Source: VGJJ01 sp964480705
Lineage (GTDB): Archaea > Iainarchaeota > Iainarchaeia > Iainarchaeales > VGJJ01
Direction: 5' to 3'
DNA: 58,215 nucleotides
Assembly (NCBI GenBank): GCA_964480705.1
Contig: CAYZPC010000006.1
Span: 1 to 58,215 of the forward strand
Under the pieces are notes generated by a model. It ran no database searches. It was not told where the DNA came from and saw only the letters and a list, made by a program, of their open reading frames with translations. The position numbers and the translations under genes were made by a program. Below, piece after piece: positions 7,574 through 14,640 of this stretch (its first letter is position 1; every line of letters starts with the position of its first letter).

Positions 7574-8152
7574 TTACCGGGTGAATCGTTTTCGCTTGAA
7601 CTCATCTTCCACTTGCGGGGGGCGGACAAACATGTAGTGTTTTTCGCTTCCTTGCAGTTCGCTCAAAATGTGGCGGCGGAAAATGGATAAGGGTGAGGTG
7701 AGAAATTTCACGCGATCTTCAATATCCTTGAAAGACTCAAATGGCTTCGTGGAGCGTTCGCGGAGAATATCCTCCAAGTGCTGCTTTCCCACTCCCGGAA
7801 GGAGTTCTAACTGGTGTCGTTTCAACGAGATGCTTCCGGCAGCGTTGAAGAATTGCACAAAACGCTTCTCATTCATTTCGACAATTTTCTCGACTGCTTT
7901 TTCCAACTCCGATTTAGCGTTGTTGGTCAAATTATCATACGTGACGCGCTGTTTAATGTGATCAATCTTTTCGCGGGATTCTTTTCCAATGTACACTTCT
8001 TCCAAGGGTTTCAAATCCACGCTGGGTTTGGGAACAACTTCTAACAAAGTGAAAAAACTCGTGCCAATGACCATTGCCAATGGTTCGGACTTAAAGCTCG
8101 AGCTCTTTCCATGCGGGAGGAAATCCAAGACCAGGGCTTTTTCTTCGTTCAT
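7574..8152 (-). CDS. DUF655 family protein with helix-hairpin-helix motif
   Basis: This conserved archaeal protein family (DUF655) is usually found next to eL21, rpo4 and Dim1, as here; its biochemical role is not established. The 192-residue product has an OB-like beta-rich N-terminal half (about 1-75) and a C-terminal half with a helix-hairpin-helix motif (LELLPGVGKQHLEDIL), which typically binds nucleic acid. The start at 8152 is chosen because GGTGAT lies 6 nt upstream; the open frame runs six codons further. It lies 6 bp upstream of the KsgA gene and is surely co-transcribed. Confidence 0.9.
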   Translation of the reverse strand: MNEEKALVLDFLPHGKSSSFKSEPLAMVIGTSFFTLLEVVPKPSVDLKPLEEVYIGKESREKIDHIKQRVTYDNLTNNAKSELEKAVEKIVEMNEKRFVQFFNAAGSISLKRHQLELLPGVGKQHLEDILRERSTKPFESFKDIEDRVKFLTSPLSIFRRHILSELQGSEKHYMFVRPPQVEDEFKRKRFTR

Positions 8153-8230
8153 ATCAGTATCACCGTGCAAATGTCCTATATATGAGAATGCGTCCCGAAA
8201 AAAGTTGTAGAGTGGGGCGCAGACACCGGG

Positions 8231-8575
8231 TTAAGAACCGGGGGCGTGCTTTTTGGCCAATTCAAGGGCTTCCGATAACACGCTATCGGGGACGGAGCCG
8301 GGTTTTGCGAGCAAAACCTTGGCGGATTCCAAATCCTCGGGTAAAAAATCAACAATTTTTACCGCCATTTCTTCGGTCATGCCGTCCAAGTTCAACAAAT
8401 TGTTGTACAATGTCTCGGCTTTGTCTTTAGATAATTTGGCAAATTTAGTAGCGTAATCTAATGTTTGCGTCTGCTCGTATGTGCTTTCCTTCGTGGAATA
8501 ATCGCGCTCGCTCAACATGTCTTTAACATGCGACAACGAAACGGGTTTTTTTCCTAAGAGTTCTTTTCCAATCAT
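8231..8575 (-). CDS. rpo4: DNA-directed RNA polymerase subunit Rpo4 (RpoF)
   Basis: Rpo4 pairs with Rpo7 to form the stalk of archaeal RNA polymerase, the counterpart of eukaryotic Rpb4. The 114-residue, mostly helical protein matches the family in length and in the central LSKDKAETLYNNLLNLDGMTEE region followed by the IVDFLPEDLE segment that forms the HRDC-like domain. It sits between eL21 and the DUF655 gene, the typical archaeal order. Confidence 0.92.
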   Translation of the reverse strand: MIGKELLGKKPVSLSHVKDMLSERDYSTKESTYEQTQTLDYATKFAKLSKDKAETLYNNLLNLDGMTEEMAVKIVDFLPEDLESAKVLLAKPGSVPDSVLSEALELAKKHAPGS

Positions 8576-8598
8576 ACGTACACACGCTCACAACTTGG

Positions 8599-8910
8599 TT
8601 ACGCGACTTCCGCCTTTTTCATTTGATGAATTTCCTTTACATGAATGGGATTCACAATGAGTTCACAATCTTGATTGCCTTGCTTCACGGCAACACGAAC
8701 GGCGCGGCCCTGCATTCCTAACACCGTGCCTGTCAAACCATGAAAGCGGCGGAAGGGCATTCCTTTGTGCACACTTCCATTGATAACCATTTGAACGGTT
8801 TCTCCTGCTTCATATGTTTTCAATAATGCGGTGGGTGTTGCGCGGGTTTTCCCTGCGGTAATCTTAGCGCGCGTCTTTGCGCGATGTCCACGTGCTTTTT
8901 TTCCTGCCAT
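8599..8910 (-). CDS. rpl21e: Large ribosomal subunit protein eL21
   Basis: eL21 is an archaeal/eukaryotic ribosomal protein of the 50S central protuberance region. The 103-residue basic product begins MAGKKARGHRAKTRAK and contains the SH3-like core around GMPFRRFHGLTGTVLGMQGRAV. It is the first gene of the eL21-rpo4-DUF655-KsgA operon. GTATATCG centred about 27 bp upstream of the ATG would make the mRNA leaderless; a second TATA-like CTTAAAG lies at 8958-8964. Confidence 0.95.
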   Translation of the reverse strand: MAGKKARGHRAKTRAKITAGKTRATPTALLKTYEAGETVQMVINGSVHKGMPFRRFHGLTGTVLGMQGRAVRVAVKQGNQDCELIVNPIHVKEIHQMKKAEVA

Positions 8911-9276
8911 ATTTTTTCACAACCTAAAAAATCGATATACGAAAAGGAAACGGAAATCTTTAAGAAGGCGACGCGCCAGCGGGGAAATAGAAGCGCGTTT
9001 GGCACGCTTAGGTGTGCAAAGAAGCCAAGGGAGTTTAGCGGGGTATTTGGAGAAAGAACAATTTTTCTCTTATTCTTGGACAAGGAGCTATTTTCCCTCC
9101 TTTTCCCCTTTGAGGGGGAACTTCTCGAATAAGGGGGTTATACTACGTTTATTGACGGTTTTAGTGCCTTTAAATAGCTTTAAAAAGGGGTTGAGTAGGA
9201 AGACTCTATATAAAGGCCCTTTTAAAGCCGGGTTTTCCCGGGCTTTCTCAGAAGGCTGGTTGGGAGTTGGTTGAAT
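8911..9276. other. Divergent intergenic region between eL21 and TBP
   Basis: This 366-bp region carries the eL21 promoter elements on the left and the TBP promoter on the right. Inverted repeats are visible at 9103-9120 (TTCCCC with GGGGAA) and at 9224-9246. I see no convincing ORF or RNA gene in the middle. Confidence 0.6.
9207..9214 (+). promoter_or_regulatory. TATA box of the TBP gene
   Basis: TATATAAA is a near-consensus archaeal TATA box. It predicts transcription from about 9237 and a 40-nt leader. The inverted repeat at 9224-9246 (AAAGCC-GGG, TTTT loop, CCC-GGGCTTT with one bulge) covers the predicted start, where a bound repressor or TBP itself could block initiation; autoregulation is inference. 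Confidence 0.6.
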
Positions 9277-10227
9277 ATGAGTGAAGGTTCCGGACAGCAA
9301 TTCGAACAACATTCTTTTGTCCATAAGGGGCGCACGATTGATTATGCCATTGTAAATCTCGTGGCATCGGGCGGACTCAACGCGAACTTGGACTTGTATA
9401 ACCTCGCCATGTCCGTGCCCAACATTGAGTACGAGCCGGAGCAATTCCCCGGTGCGATTTTGAAAATGAAAGAACCCAAAGTCTCCATGCTTTTGTTCAA
9501 AAATGGAAAAATCATCTGCTCAGGTGCCTCTGCACAATCGCAGATTGATGTGGCCATCAAAAAAGCCAACAAAATGATTAATGAAATTCAGCCTTCGGTA
9601 AAAATTTTGAAAACAATTGAATACGAAGTCGTGAACCTCGTGGCAACGGGAAACTTGCACCAAAACTTGGATTTGTTTGCCACAGCCATGCAATTAGATA
9701 ATGTGGAATACGAACCTGAGCAATTCCCCGGTGCCATTTTGCGAATGGACGACCCTAAATTGACCATGCTGTTGTTCAAAAATGGAAAAGTCATTTGCGC
9801 GGGTGCGAAAAATGAAAAAGAAATGATTCGCGGACTCGAAACAGCCGATGATTTAGTGCGCGGAATGAAATCCGGTGCCACTCCTCGTAAAAAGAAAGCC
9901 GAAATGGTGGACGAAGACGAAGAAGACGACTTTGATGACGATGAAGAAATGGAAGCCGCGCCTGCCGCCCCAGCAGTTGCCCACAAAGCACCTGCGAAAC
10001 ACGCGCCGGTTGCGCACGCTGCACCCATGGATGATGACGAAGAGAAAGAAGACGATGACGACGCGCCCTTAGACGATGAAGAAGAAGACGCGGACGAAAT
10101 CGATTTATCTCCCATCAAAGGAAAAAACCGCAAAGCCCCCATCAAACCCGTCAAGAAAAAGAAACTCGACGATGATGACGACGACGATGCGGACGAAGAA
10201 AAAGTGGATGACGACGAGGAAATGTAG
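9277..10227 (+). CDS. tbp: TATA-binding protein with long acidic C-terminal tail
   Basis: TBP recognises archaeal TATA boxes and starts pre-initiation complex assembly with TFB. The protein has 316 residues. Residues about 15-190 form the two direct repeats of the saddle, each with the EYEPEQFPGAIL segment and the ML(L)FKNGK(I/V)IC(S/A)GA segment, so the core is complete. Residues about 195-316 are an added tail: Lys patch, Asp/Glu runs, an Ala/Pro/His linker, more Asp/Glu runs, a KGKNRKAPIKPVKKKK basic patch and a final acidic block ending DDDEEM. Most archaeal TBPs stop within a few residues of the core or have only a short acidic end. ATG at 9277 is preferred to the TTG six bases upstream. 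Confidence 0.95.
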   Translation: MSEGSGQQFEQHSFVHKGRTIDYAIVNLVASGGLNANLDLYNLAMSVPNIEYEPEQFPGAILKMKEPKVSMLLFKNGKIICSGASAQSQIDVAIKKANKMINEIQPSVKILKTIEYEVVNLVATGNLHQNLDLFATAMQLDNVEYEPEQFPGAILRMDDPKLTMLLFKNGKVICAGAKNEKEMIRGLETADDLVRGMKSGATPRKKKAEMVDEDEEDDFDDDEEMEAAPAAPAVAHKAPAKHAPVAHAAPMDDDEEKEDDDDAPLDDEEEDADEIDLSPIKGKNRKAPIKPVKKKKLDDDDDDDADEEKVDDDEEM

Positions 10228-10244
10228 ACAAAGTGGGTGCTCGA

Positions 10245-10574
10245 ATGAAAAAGAAAACTATGAACGGCTACATTGCAGCGGTTTTTGGCATCTTGATTTT
10301 ATTTATTTTCGGATTGACTGCTTTCTATCTTGGCCTGGAAACACTTGGCGGGAAAATATTTAGTGCATTTGCTATTGTTTTTGGAGGGTTAGGTATTGGA
10401 TCTGCTTTGAAGCCTGAAACAATTGGCCAAGTTTTTTTTCAGATTATGGAAAATATGAAAAAAAATAATGAAATGGGTAGAGTTGAACAAAAACAATCAC
10501 GTACGAAGAATAGCGACCAGCTAACTATTGGCCCGAATAGTAGAGTCACAATCAAAAAAATATACAAAAAGTGA
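10245..10574 (+). CDS. Small two-span membrane protein
   Basis: The function is unknown. The 109-residue product has two hydrophobic helices (about 7-27 and 33-55) in a hairpin and a polar, Lys/Gln/Asn-rich C-terminal part that ends in a short beta-prone stretch (LTIGPNSRVTIKKIYKK). The ATG at 10245 is preferred over an in-frame GTG at 10233 because a GGTG lies just upstream. It starts 17 bp after the TBP stop and is probably on the same transcript. Its codons look AT-richer than those of TBP. Confidence 0.6.
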   Translation: MKKKTMNGYIAAVFGILILFIFGLTAFYLGLETLGGKIFSAFAIVFGGLGIGSALKPETIGQVFFQIMENMKKNNEMGRVEQKQSRTKNSDQLTIGPNSRVTIKKIYKK

Positions 10575-10589
10575 AGCATTTCCCCAACG

Positions 10590-10596
10590 TTTATAA
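10590..10596 (+). promoter_or_regulatory. TATA box of the 5S rRNA gene
   Basis: TTTATAA is centred 28 bp before the first base of the 5S rRNA helix, so the 5S gene has its own promoter even though it lies directly behind the TBP operon. Confidence 0.7.
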
Positions 10597-10620
10597 CCCT
10601 TTTCCAAGGGTAATTGATTT

Positions 10621-10738
10621 GATTGACGGCCATACAGGCGTGGTCCCACCCGGTCCCTTTTCGAACCCGGAAGTGAAACGCGCACTGGTGGACCGTGGCA
10701 CTGGGATCTTTCTTGGAGCCGCACCAACGCTGTCAATC
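10621..10738 (+). rRNA. rrf: 5S ribosomal RNA
   Basis: The 118-nt sequence has a closing helix I (GATTGAC at the 5' end with GTCAATC at the 3' end) and the strongly conserved loop B/helix III region ACCCGGTCCC..TTCGAACCCGGAAGTGAAAC. Its own TATA box lies 28 bp upstream and a T6 run follows within 10 bp of the 3' end. No 16S, 23S or tRNA gene is adjacent, so it is an orphan 5S gene. Confidence 0.93.
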
Positions 10739-10742
10739 ATCA

Positions 10743-10748
10743 TTTTTT
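10743..10748 (+). terminator. T-run terminator after 5S rRNA
   Basis: Six thymines follow the 5S 3' end by 4 nt. Oligo-T runs alone can terminate archaeal RNA polymerase. Confidence 0.55.
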
Positions 10749-10776
10749 CACTCTCAAAGTCGTCAGAATAGTCTCT

Positions 10777-10876
10777 GGAGGGTTGCGCGCAATCCCTCCA
10801 AGTCTTTCGTTTCCGCGGGGCGAAACCCGCGCTGCGCAAAAATGTTGACGAGAAATTGGGCTATCGCAGATAGCCC
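10777..10876 (+). ncRNA. Candidate structured RNA or hairpin array after 5S
   Basis: Three strong hairpins occur within 100 nt: 10777-10799 (GGAGGG-TTGCG with CGCAA-CCCTCC, one bulged T), 10814-10831 (CGCGGG, GCGAAA loop, CCCGCG) and 10858-10876 (GGGCTATC, GCA loop, GATAGCCC). No ORF explains them. They could be a small RNA, a 5S trailer or DNA-level elements. I could not match the region to RNase P RNA, SRP RNA or an H/ACA guide. The call rests on structure only. Confidence 0.35.
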
Positions 10877-10914
10877 TACACCGACCCACCTGTGGATGAT
10901 GGCGCGTGCCCACA

Positions 10915-10922
10915 TTTTATAA
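10915..10922 (+). promoter_or_regulatory. TATA box of the aglB operon
   Basis: TTTTATAA is centred about 27 bp upstream of the aglB ATG. The expected transcription start coincides with the initiation codon, so the operon's mRNA is probably leaderless. Confidence 0.7.
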
Positions 10923-10945
10923 TCCACCTGAGTCTATGACTATTC

Positions 10946-13078
10946 ATGGATTCGAATATTTCTGACTCACAACATTCACCAAGCGGTTTTTCTCCCCAAA
11001 AAGTAGTGGACAAGGTCATCAAGGTTGTTTCACACTCTGATTTGGGTTTGGTTTTGCTGGTTTTTCTCTTAGCGTTTATTGTGCGCGCCCAACTAATGCG
11101 ATATGAATTGTTTTTCGAATTCGATTCGTATTGGCACGCGCGCATGGTCTCGTATATTTTGCAAGGGCTTGGCGCTCCAACGGTGGACCCTTTAGGATAT
11201 TATCAGAATATTGCCGCTGCGACATTTGGAAGCGGCCCTCACTTTTTTTGGTATGCTTCGGCTGCCCTTTACAAAATTTTTACACTCAATAGTGCGTATA
11301 ATTTTGAATTATGGGTTTTGTTTGTCAAAACGCTTCCCGCGTTGTATGGTGCGATTACGTGCGCGGCCATGTATTTTTTAGGAAAAGAATTGTTCCGAGG
11401 CAGCGCGCATGAAAAAGCCGCTGGATTTTTGGCAGGAATTTTTGCCGCCATTGTGCCGAGTTTTGTGTACCGCACCATGGGCGGGTTTTTCGAAGATGAT
11501 AGTTTTGGTTTCATCTGGATGATTGTGGGATTTTATTTCCTCATCCGCGCGCTGCGCAATCCATCTTTTGTGAAAGAAAATATTATTCACGCCCTCTTAG
11601 CAGGAGCGGGATTCGGACTCATGGTTATTTCATGGTCGGGGTACAACCAATTAGTGCCTGTGCTCTTAGGAACAGGATTCATTGGATTTTTACTCTACAT
11701 CCGCGACAATGAACTCACGCACGCCAAAAACCACGCCCTATTGTGGTTGGTCACGTTCACCGTGTTTGCCATTGTGGCATTTGCTGTTACGGGAACAGGG
11801 TGGTTGTCGCAGATTGGAACTATTTTAGGTGGAGCGCTTTTTCGCGTTGAACTACGCTGGTTCCACGTGGGAGCAGTCATTCTGGTGCTGTTTGCCCTCT
11901 GCGGAGTATTATTCAAAATACGAAAAAACATTCAGCCTGAACAAGAAGTCTGGCTCCGACGCGGAGTGAATGCAATTATTATTATCCTCGTGCTCGCACC
12001 CCTCATTGTGAATATTTTCAACGTGAGCCTGCGCACTGGCGATGTGCTGGGACAAACGGTTGGAGAAGAAAGCGAAGGAAAAAATTATTTTGGAAACAAA
12101 TACAGCTTCATGGTTTTGTTTGCACTCATTGGAATTCCATTGTGCGGATATTTGCTGTTGAAGCGCGCCAAAGATTATGCGGTGCTGACCCTTCCATTAG
12201 TGTGGATTGTGGTCGTATTTTTCATGGCGTGGGGAAAACTAAAATTCACCTACTATTGGGGACTGCCCCTCGCAATGATGAGCGGAATTGTGAGCGTGTT
12301 TGCATTAAAATGGATGGCCAAACACACGAAGCGAACGCAAAAAATCACCGCCATTTTAGTGGGATTTTTCCTCGTTACTGGAATAGCAGCGGGAACACTT
12401 TTTGTGACGCAAAACGTGCCAAACATTGAAACCTCAGCCGGGTGGAAAGAAGCATTATTTTGGGCAAACCAAAATTTGCCTGAAGACACCAAATTTTTCA
12501 ATTGGTGGGACGAAGGACACTGGATTTCATTTTTGGCAAATCGTCATGTGCTGATTGATAATCGAAACGCGGACACAAAAGCAACATCGAGCGTGGCACA
12601 ATTTGTACTGAGCACGGATTTGAATAGCGCTCAGCAATTAGTGAAACAATACGGGAGCACGCACCTCATTTTTGGAGATGATTTACTATCAAAGCTTCCC
12701 AATTTAGGATTTTATGCGTACAATACGACATCCATTGATGACCCTCGCATTCAGGGAATTTTTGGAGTGGTAATGCCGTGCTCGCTCAATACCTCCCCCA
12801 TCACGAAGGAGCAATCCTACCAGTGCGGAAGCAACCAATTTCCAGTGGAACAATTCAATGCGTATCCGACAAAATGGACAGACGTTCCTAACACGAATCA
12901 AGATGGAACGGCCCTCTTCATTTATCGAAGCGAAGACAAGTCCCGCTTGTTCGTGTTCACTGCTGCCGCAAACAAAACAACCCTTGTACGGCTCTGGTTG
13001 GAAGAACCTGAAATGAAGAGTGCCTTCACCGAAGTCTACCGAAACCGCGATGGCGTGCGAATATACGAGGTAAATTAG
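10946..13078 (+). CDS. aglB: Oligosaccharyltransferase AglB (STT3 family)
   Basis: AglB transfers the glycan from a dolichol-phosphate carrier to Asn in N-X-S/T sequons on the outer face of the membrane. The 710-residue protein has about a dozen transmembrane helices over residues 33-490 and an extracellular C-terminal domain. Visible catalytic motifs are the first acidic site FEFDSYWHAR (Asp60), the second acidic site GFFEDDSF (about 182-187) and the sequon-binding WWDEG at 520-524, a variant of the canonical WWDYG. It is shorter than the largest archaeal AglB proteins, mainly in the C-terminal domain. It is the first gene of the large glycan locus, directly upstream of the genes that would start the lipid-linked glycan. 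Confidence 0.93.
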   Translation: MDSNISDSQHSPSGFSPQKVVDKVIKVVSHSDLGLVLLVFLLAFIVRAQLMRYELFFEFDSYWHARMVSYILQGLGAPTVDPLGYYQNIAAATFGSGPHFFWYASAALYKIFTLNSAYNFELWVLFVKTLPALYGAITCAAMYFLGKELFRGSAHEKAAGFLAGIFAAIVPSFVYRTMGGFFEDDSFGFIWMIVGFYFLIRALRNPSFVKENIIHALLAGAGFGLMVISWSGYNQLVPVLLGTGFIGFLLYIRDNELTHAKNHALLWLVTFTVFAIVAFAVTGTGWLSQIGTILGGALFRVELRWFHVGAVILVLFALCGVLFKIRKNIQPEQEVWLRRGVNAIIIILVLAPLIVNIFNVSLRTGDVLGQTVGEESEGKNYFGNKYSFMVLFALIGIPLCGYLLLKRAKDYAVLTLPLVWIVVVFFMAWGKLKFTYYWGLPLAMMSGIVSVFALKWMAKHTKRTQKITAILVGFFLVTGIAAGTLFVTQNVPNIETSAGWKEALFWANQNLPEDTKFFNWWDEGHWISFLANRHVLIDNRNADTKATSSVAQFVLSTDLNSAQQLVKQYGSTHLIFGDDLLSKLPNLGFYAYNTTSIDDPRIQGIFGVVMPCSLNTSPITKEQSYQCGSNQFPVEQFNAYPTKWTDVPNTNQDGTALFIYRSEDKSRLFVFTAAANKTTLVRLWLEEPEMKSAFTEVYRNRDGVRIYEVN

Positions 13079-13148
13079 CGGGCTTTGAGCATTGCACCAG
13101 AATCGTTTAAGAGTGCAAAACAGGATTTGAGTAGGGAGACTACTTACT

Positions 13149-14180
13149 ATGATAGAATGGGGAGGCTATGCGCTGGTGGGTGTGAGCGCACTGCTAGTTG
13201 CACTAATTGGGTTTCCCGCATTCATCCAGCGGATGCACCTGCAAAAAATAGTGTGGGGAGACTTCAACAAAGCCAACAAACCCCCTGTAGCAGGAATGGG
13301 GGGCATCATTGTTTTGCTCTCCTTTATTTTTGCGGTGATGGTTGCACTGTTATTGCATTCTCATCTTGGTTGGTTTACGGGATTGGAACTGTTGCCTTTA
13401 CTCGCTGCACTCCTCACAATTGTTTTAGTTGGCCTTATTGGCATTGTGGATGATGTGATTGGCTGGACGAAGGGAATTCGACAGTATCAGCATGCACTCT
13501 TTCCTATTTTTGCGGCGTTGCCCATTATGGTGCTCCCGGAAACAATTGGAAGCACGGGCATGGTCCTTCCTTTAGTGGGTTTTGTGAATTTTGGTTTCTT
13601 GTACGCATTGGTCGTGGTGCCTATTGCCATTACGGGTGCGAGCAACGCCACCAATATGCTGGCCGGATTAAATGGATTGGAAGCAGGATTAGCCCTCATC
13701 AACGCGGCCGTATTGTTAATCGTGGGACTCATCACGGGGCAAGTAGTAGTGGCCGTGCTCATGCTCGCACTCATGGGAGCCACGCTAGGTTTTTTGCGCT
13801 ATAATTGGACTCCAGCAAAAGTTTTTCCAGGAGACTCATTCACATTAATGGCAGGGGCAGCGTTTGCGGCCGTAAGTATTATTGGAAACATTGAGCGCGT
13901 GGGACTCATGTTGTTTGGATTATATTTTGTTGAGCTCGTGTTGAAGGCTCGAACTAAAATGCAAGCACAGAGTTTTGGAATAATTCAGCCGGATGGAACA
14001 CTCCGCGCACCCGAAAAAATTGGCAGCCTCACGCATGTGATTATGCGCTGGGGAAAATTTACTGAAAAGCAAGTGGTGCTCATCATTCTCGGAATGCAAC
14101 TCGTGGTTGCGCTCATTGCATTATTGGTATTCTGGGCAAACTATTCTGCATTTGCATCTATTGCACGGGGCGGGTTGTAA
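13149..14180 (+). CDS. aglH: Polyprenyl-phosphate HexNAc-1-phosphate transferase (AglH/Alg7 type)
   Basis: This enzyme family moves a HexNAc-1-phosphate from UDP-sugar to dolichyl phosphate, the first step of N-glycan assembly. The 343-residue protein has about ten transmembrane helices and the family's cytoplasmic motifs: KPPVAGMGG, the metal-binding GIVDDVIGW, the ATNMLAGLNGLEAG loop typical of the Alg7/AglH branch rather than MraY or WecA, and FPGDSFTLMAGA. GlcNAc as donor sugar is inferred from the branch. It follows aglB by 70 bp and is followed after 1 bp by the Alg14-like gene. Confidence 0.92.
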   Translation: MIEWGGYALVGVSALLVALIGFPAFIQRMHLQKIVWGDFNKANKPPVAGMGGIIVLLSFIFAVMVALLLHSHLGWFTGLELLPLLAALLTIVLVGLIGIVDDVIGWTKGIRQYQHALFPIFAALPIMVLPETIGSTGMVLPLVGFVNFGFLYALVVVPIAITGASNATNMLAGLNGLEAGLALINAAVLLIVGLITGQVVVAVLMLALMGATLGFLRYNWTPAKVFPGDSFTLMAGAAFAAVSIIGNIERVGLMLFGLYFVELVLKARTKMQAQSFGIIQPDGTLRAPEKIGSLTHVIMRWGKFTEKQVVLIILGMQLVVALIALLVFWANYSAFASIARGGL

Positions 14181-14181
14181 A

Positions 14182-14640
14182 ATGATTATCCTCACGTGCT
14201 CTGCCGGAGGACATCTTGCTGAAATGAGACAGTTGAAACCATTTTACTCAAACTATCAACATGCATTTATCACATTCAAGAGGCCGGACACCGAATCATT
14301 AGGCGAAAGCGAGCGCGTGCATTTTATCGAACGCCCCGCGCGCAGTCCGTTCAAAACAATTCAATCATTTGTACAAGCATGGAAAATTATTGCGCGAGAA
14401 AAACCATCACTCGTCATTAGCACGGGTGCCGATGTCACCGTTCCTGTGTGTGTTGCAGCAAAACTACAGGGCGTTCCTGTCATTTTTATTGAAAGCTTTT
14501 GCCGAGTGACTGAACCCGGCATCACGGGGAGAATTGTTTCCGTGTTTGCGGATCGAACATTCTACCAATGGAGAAGCCTCAAGAAATTTTATCCAAATGG
14601 AATTTACGCCGGAAGCATTTTTGGGGGAAACACCAAATGA
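14182..14640 (+). CDS. Alg14-like glycosyltransferase subunit
   Basis: In eukaryotes Alg14 is the acceptor-binding, membrane-associated half of the Alg13-Alg14 enzyme that adds the second GlcNAc to dolichyl-PP-GlcNAc. The 152-residue product begins MIILTCSAGGHLAEM, the N-terminal GT-B half with its GGH loop, continues with VISTGADVTVPVCVAAKL and ends near GIYAGSIFGGN. This length and content match Alg14 without the eukaryotic N-terminal anchor. Its stop codon overlaps the next ATG (ATGA), so it is coupled to the Alg13-like partner. The start at 14182 lies just after the AglH stop. Confidence 0.88.
   Translation: MIILTCSAGGHLAEMRQLKPFYSNYQHAFITFKRPDTESLGESERVHFIERPARSPFKTIQSFVQAWKIIAREKPSLVISTGADVTVPVCVAAKLQGVPVIFIESFCRVTEPGITGRIVSVFADRTFYQWRSLKKFYPNGIYAGSIFGGNTK

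Noticed and set aside
9588..10154. Ser-rich open frame antisense to the TBP gene.
   Set aside because: Its serine runs are the complement of the Asp/Glu repeats in the TBP tail.
10892..10935. Possible C/D box small RNA (ATGATGG near 10896 and CTGA near 10928).
   Set aside because: Box C has a mismatch, the boxes are too close for D' and C' with guides, no terminal stem is present, and the TATA box of aglB lies inside.
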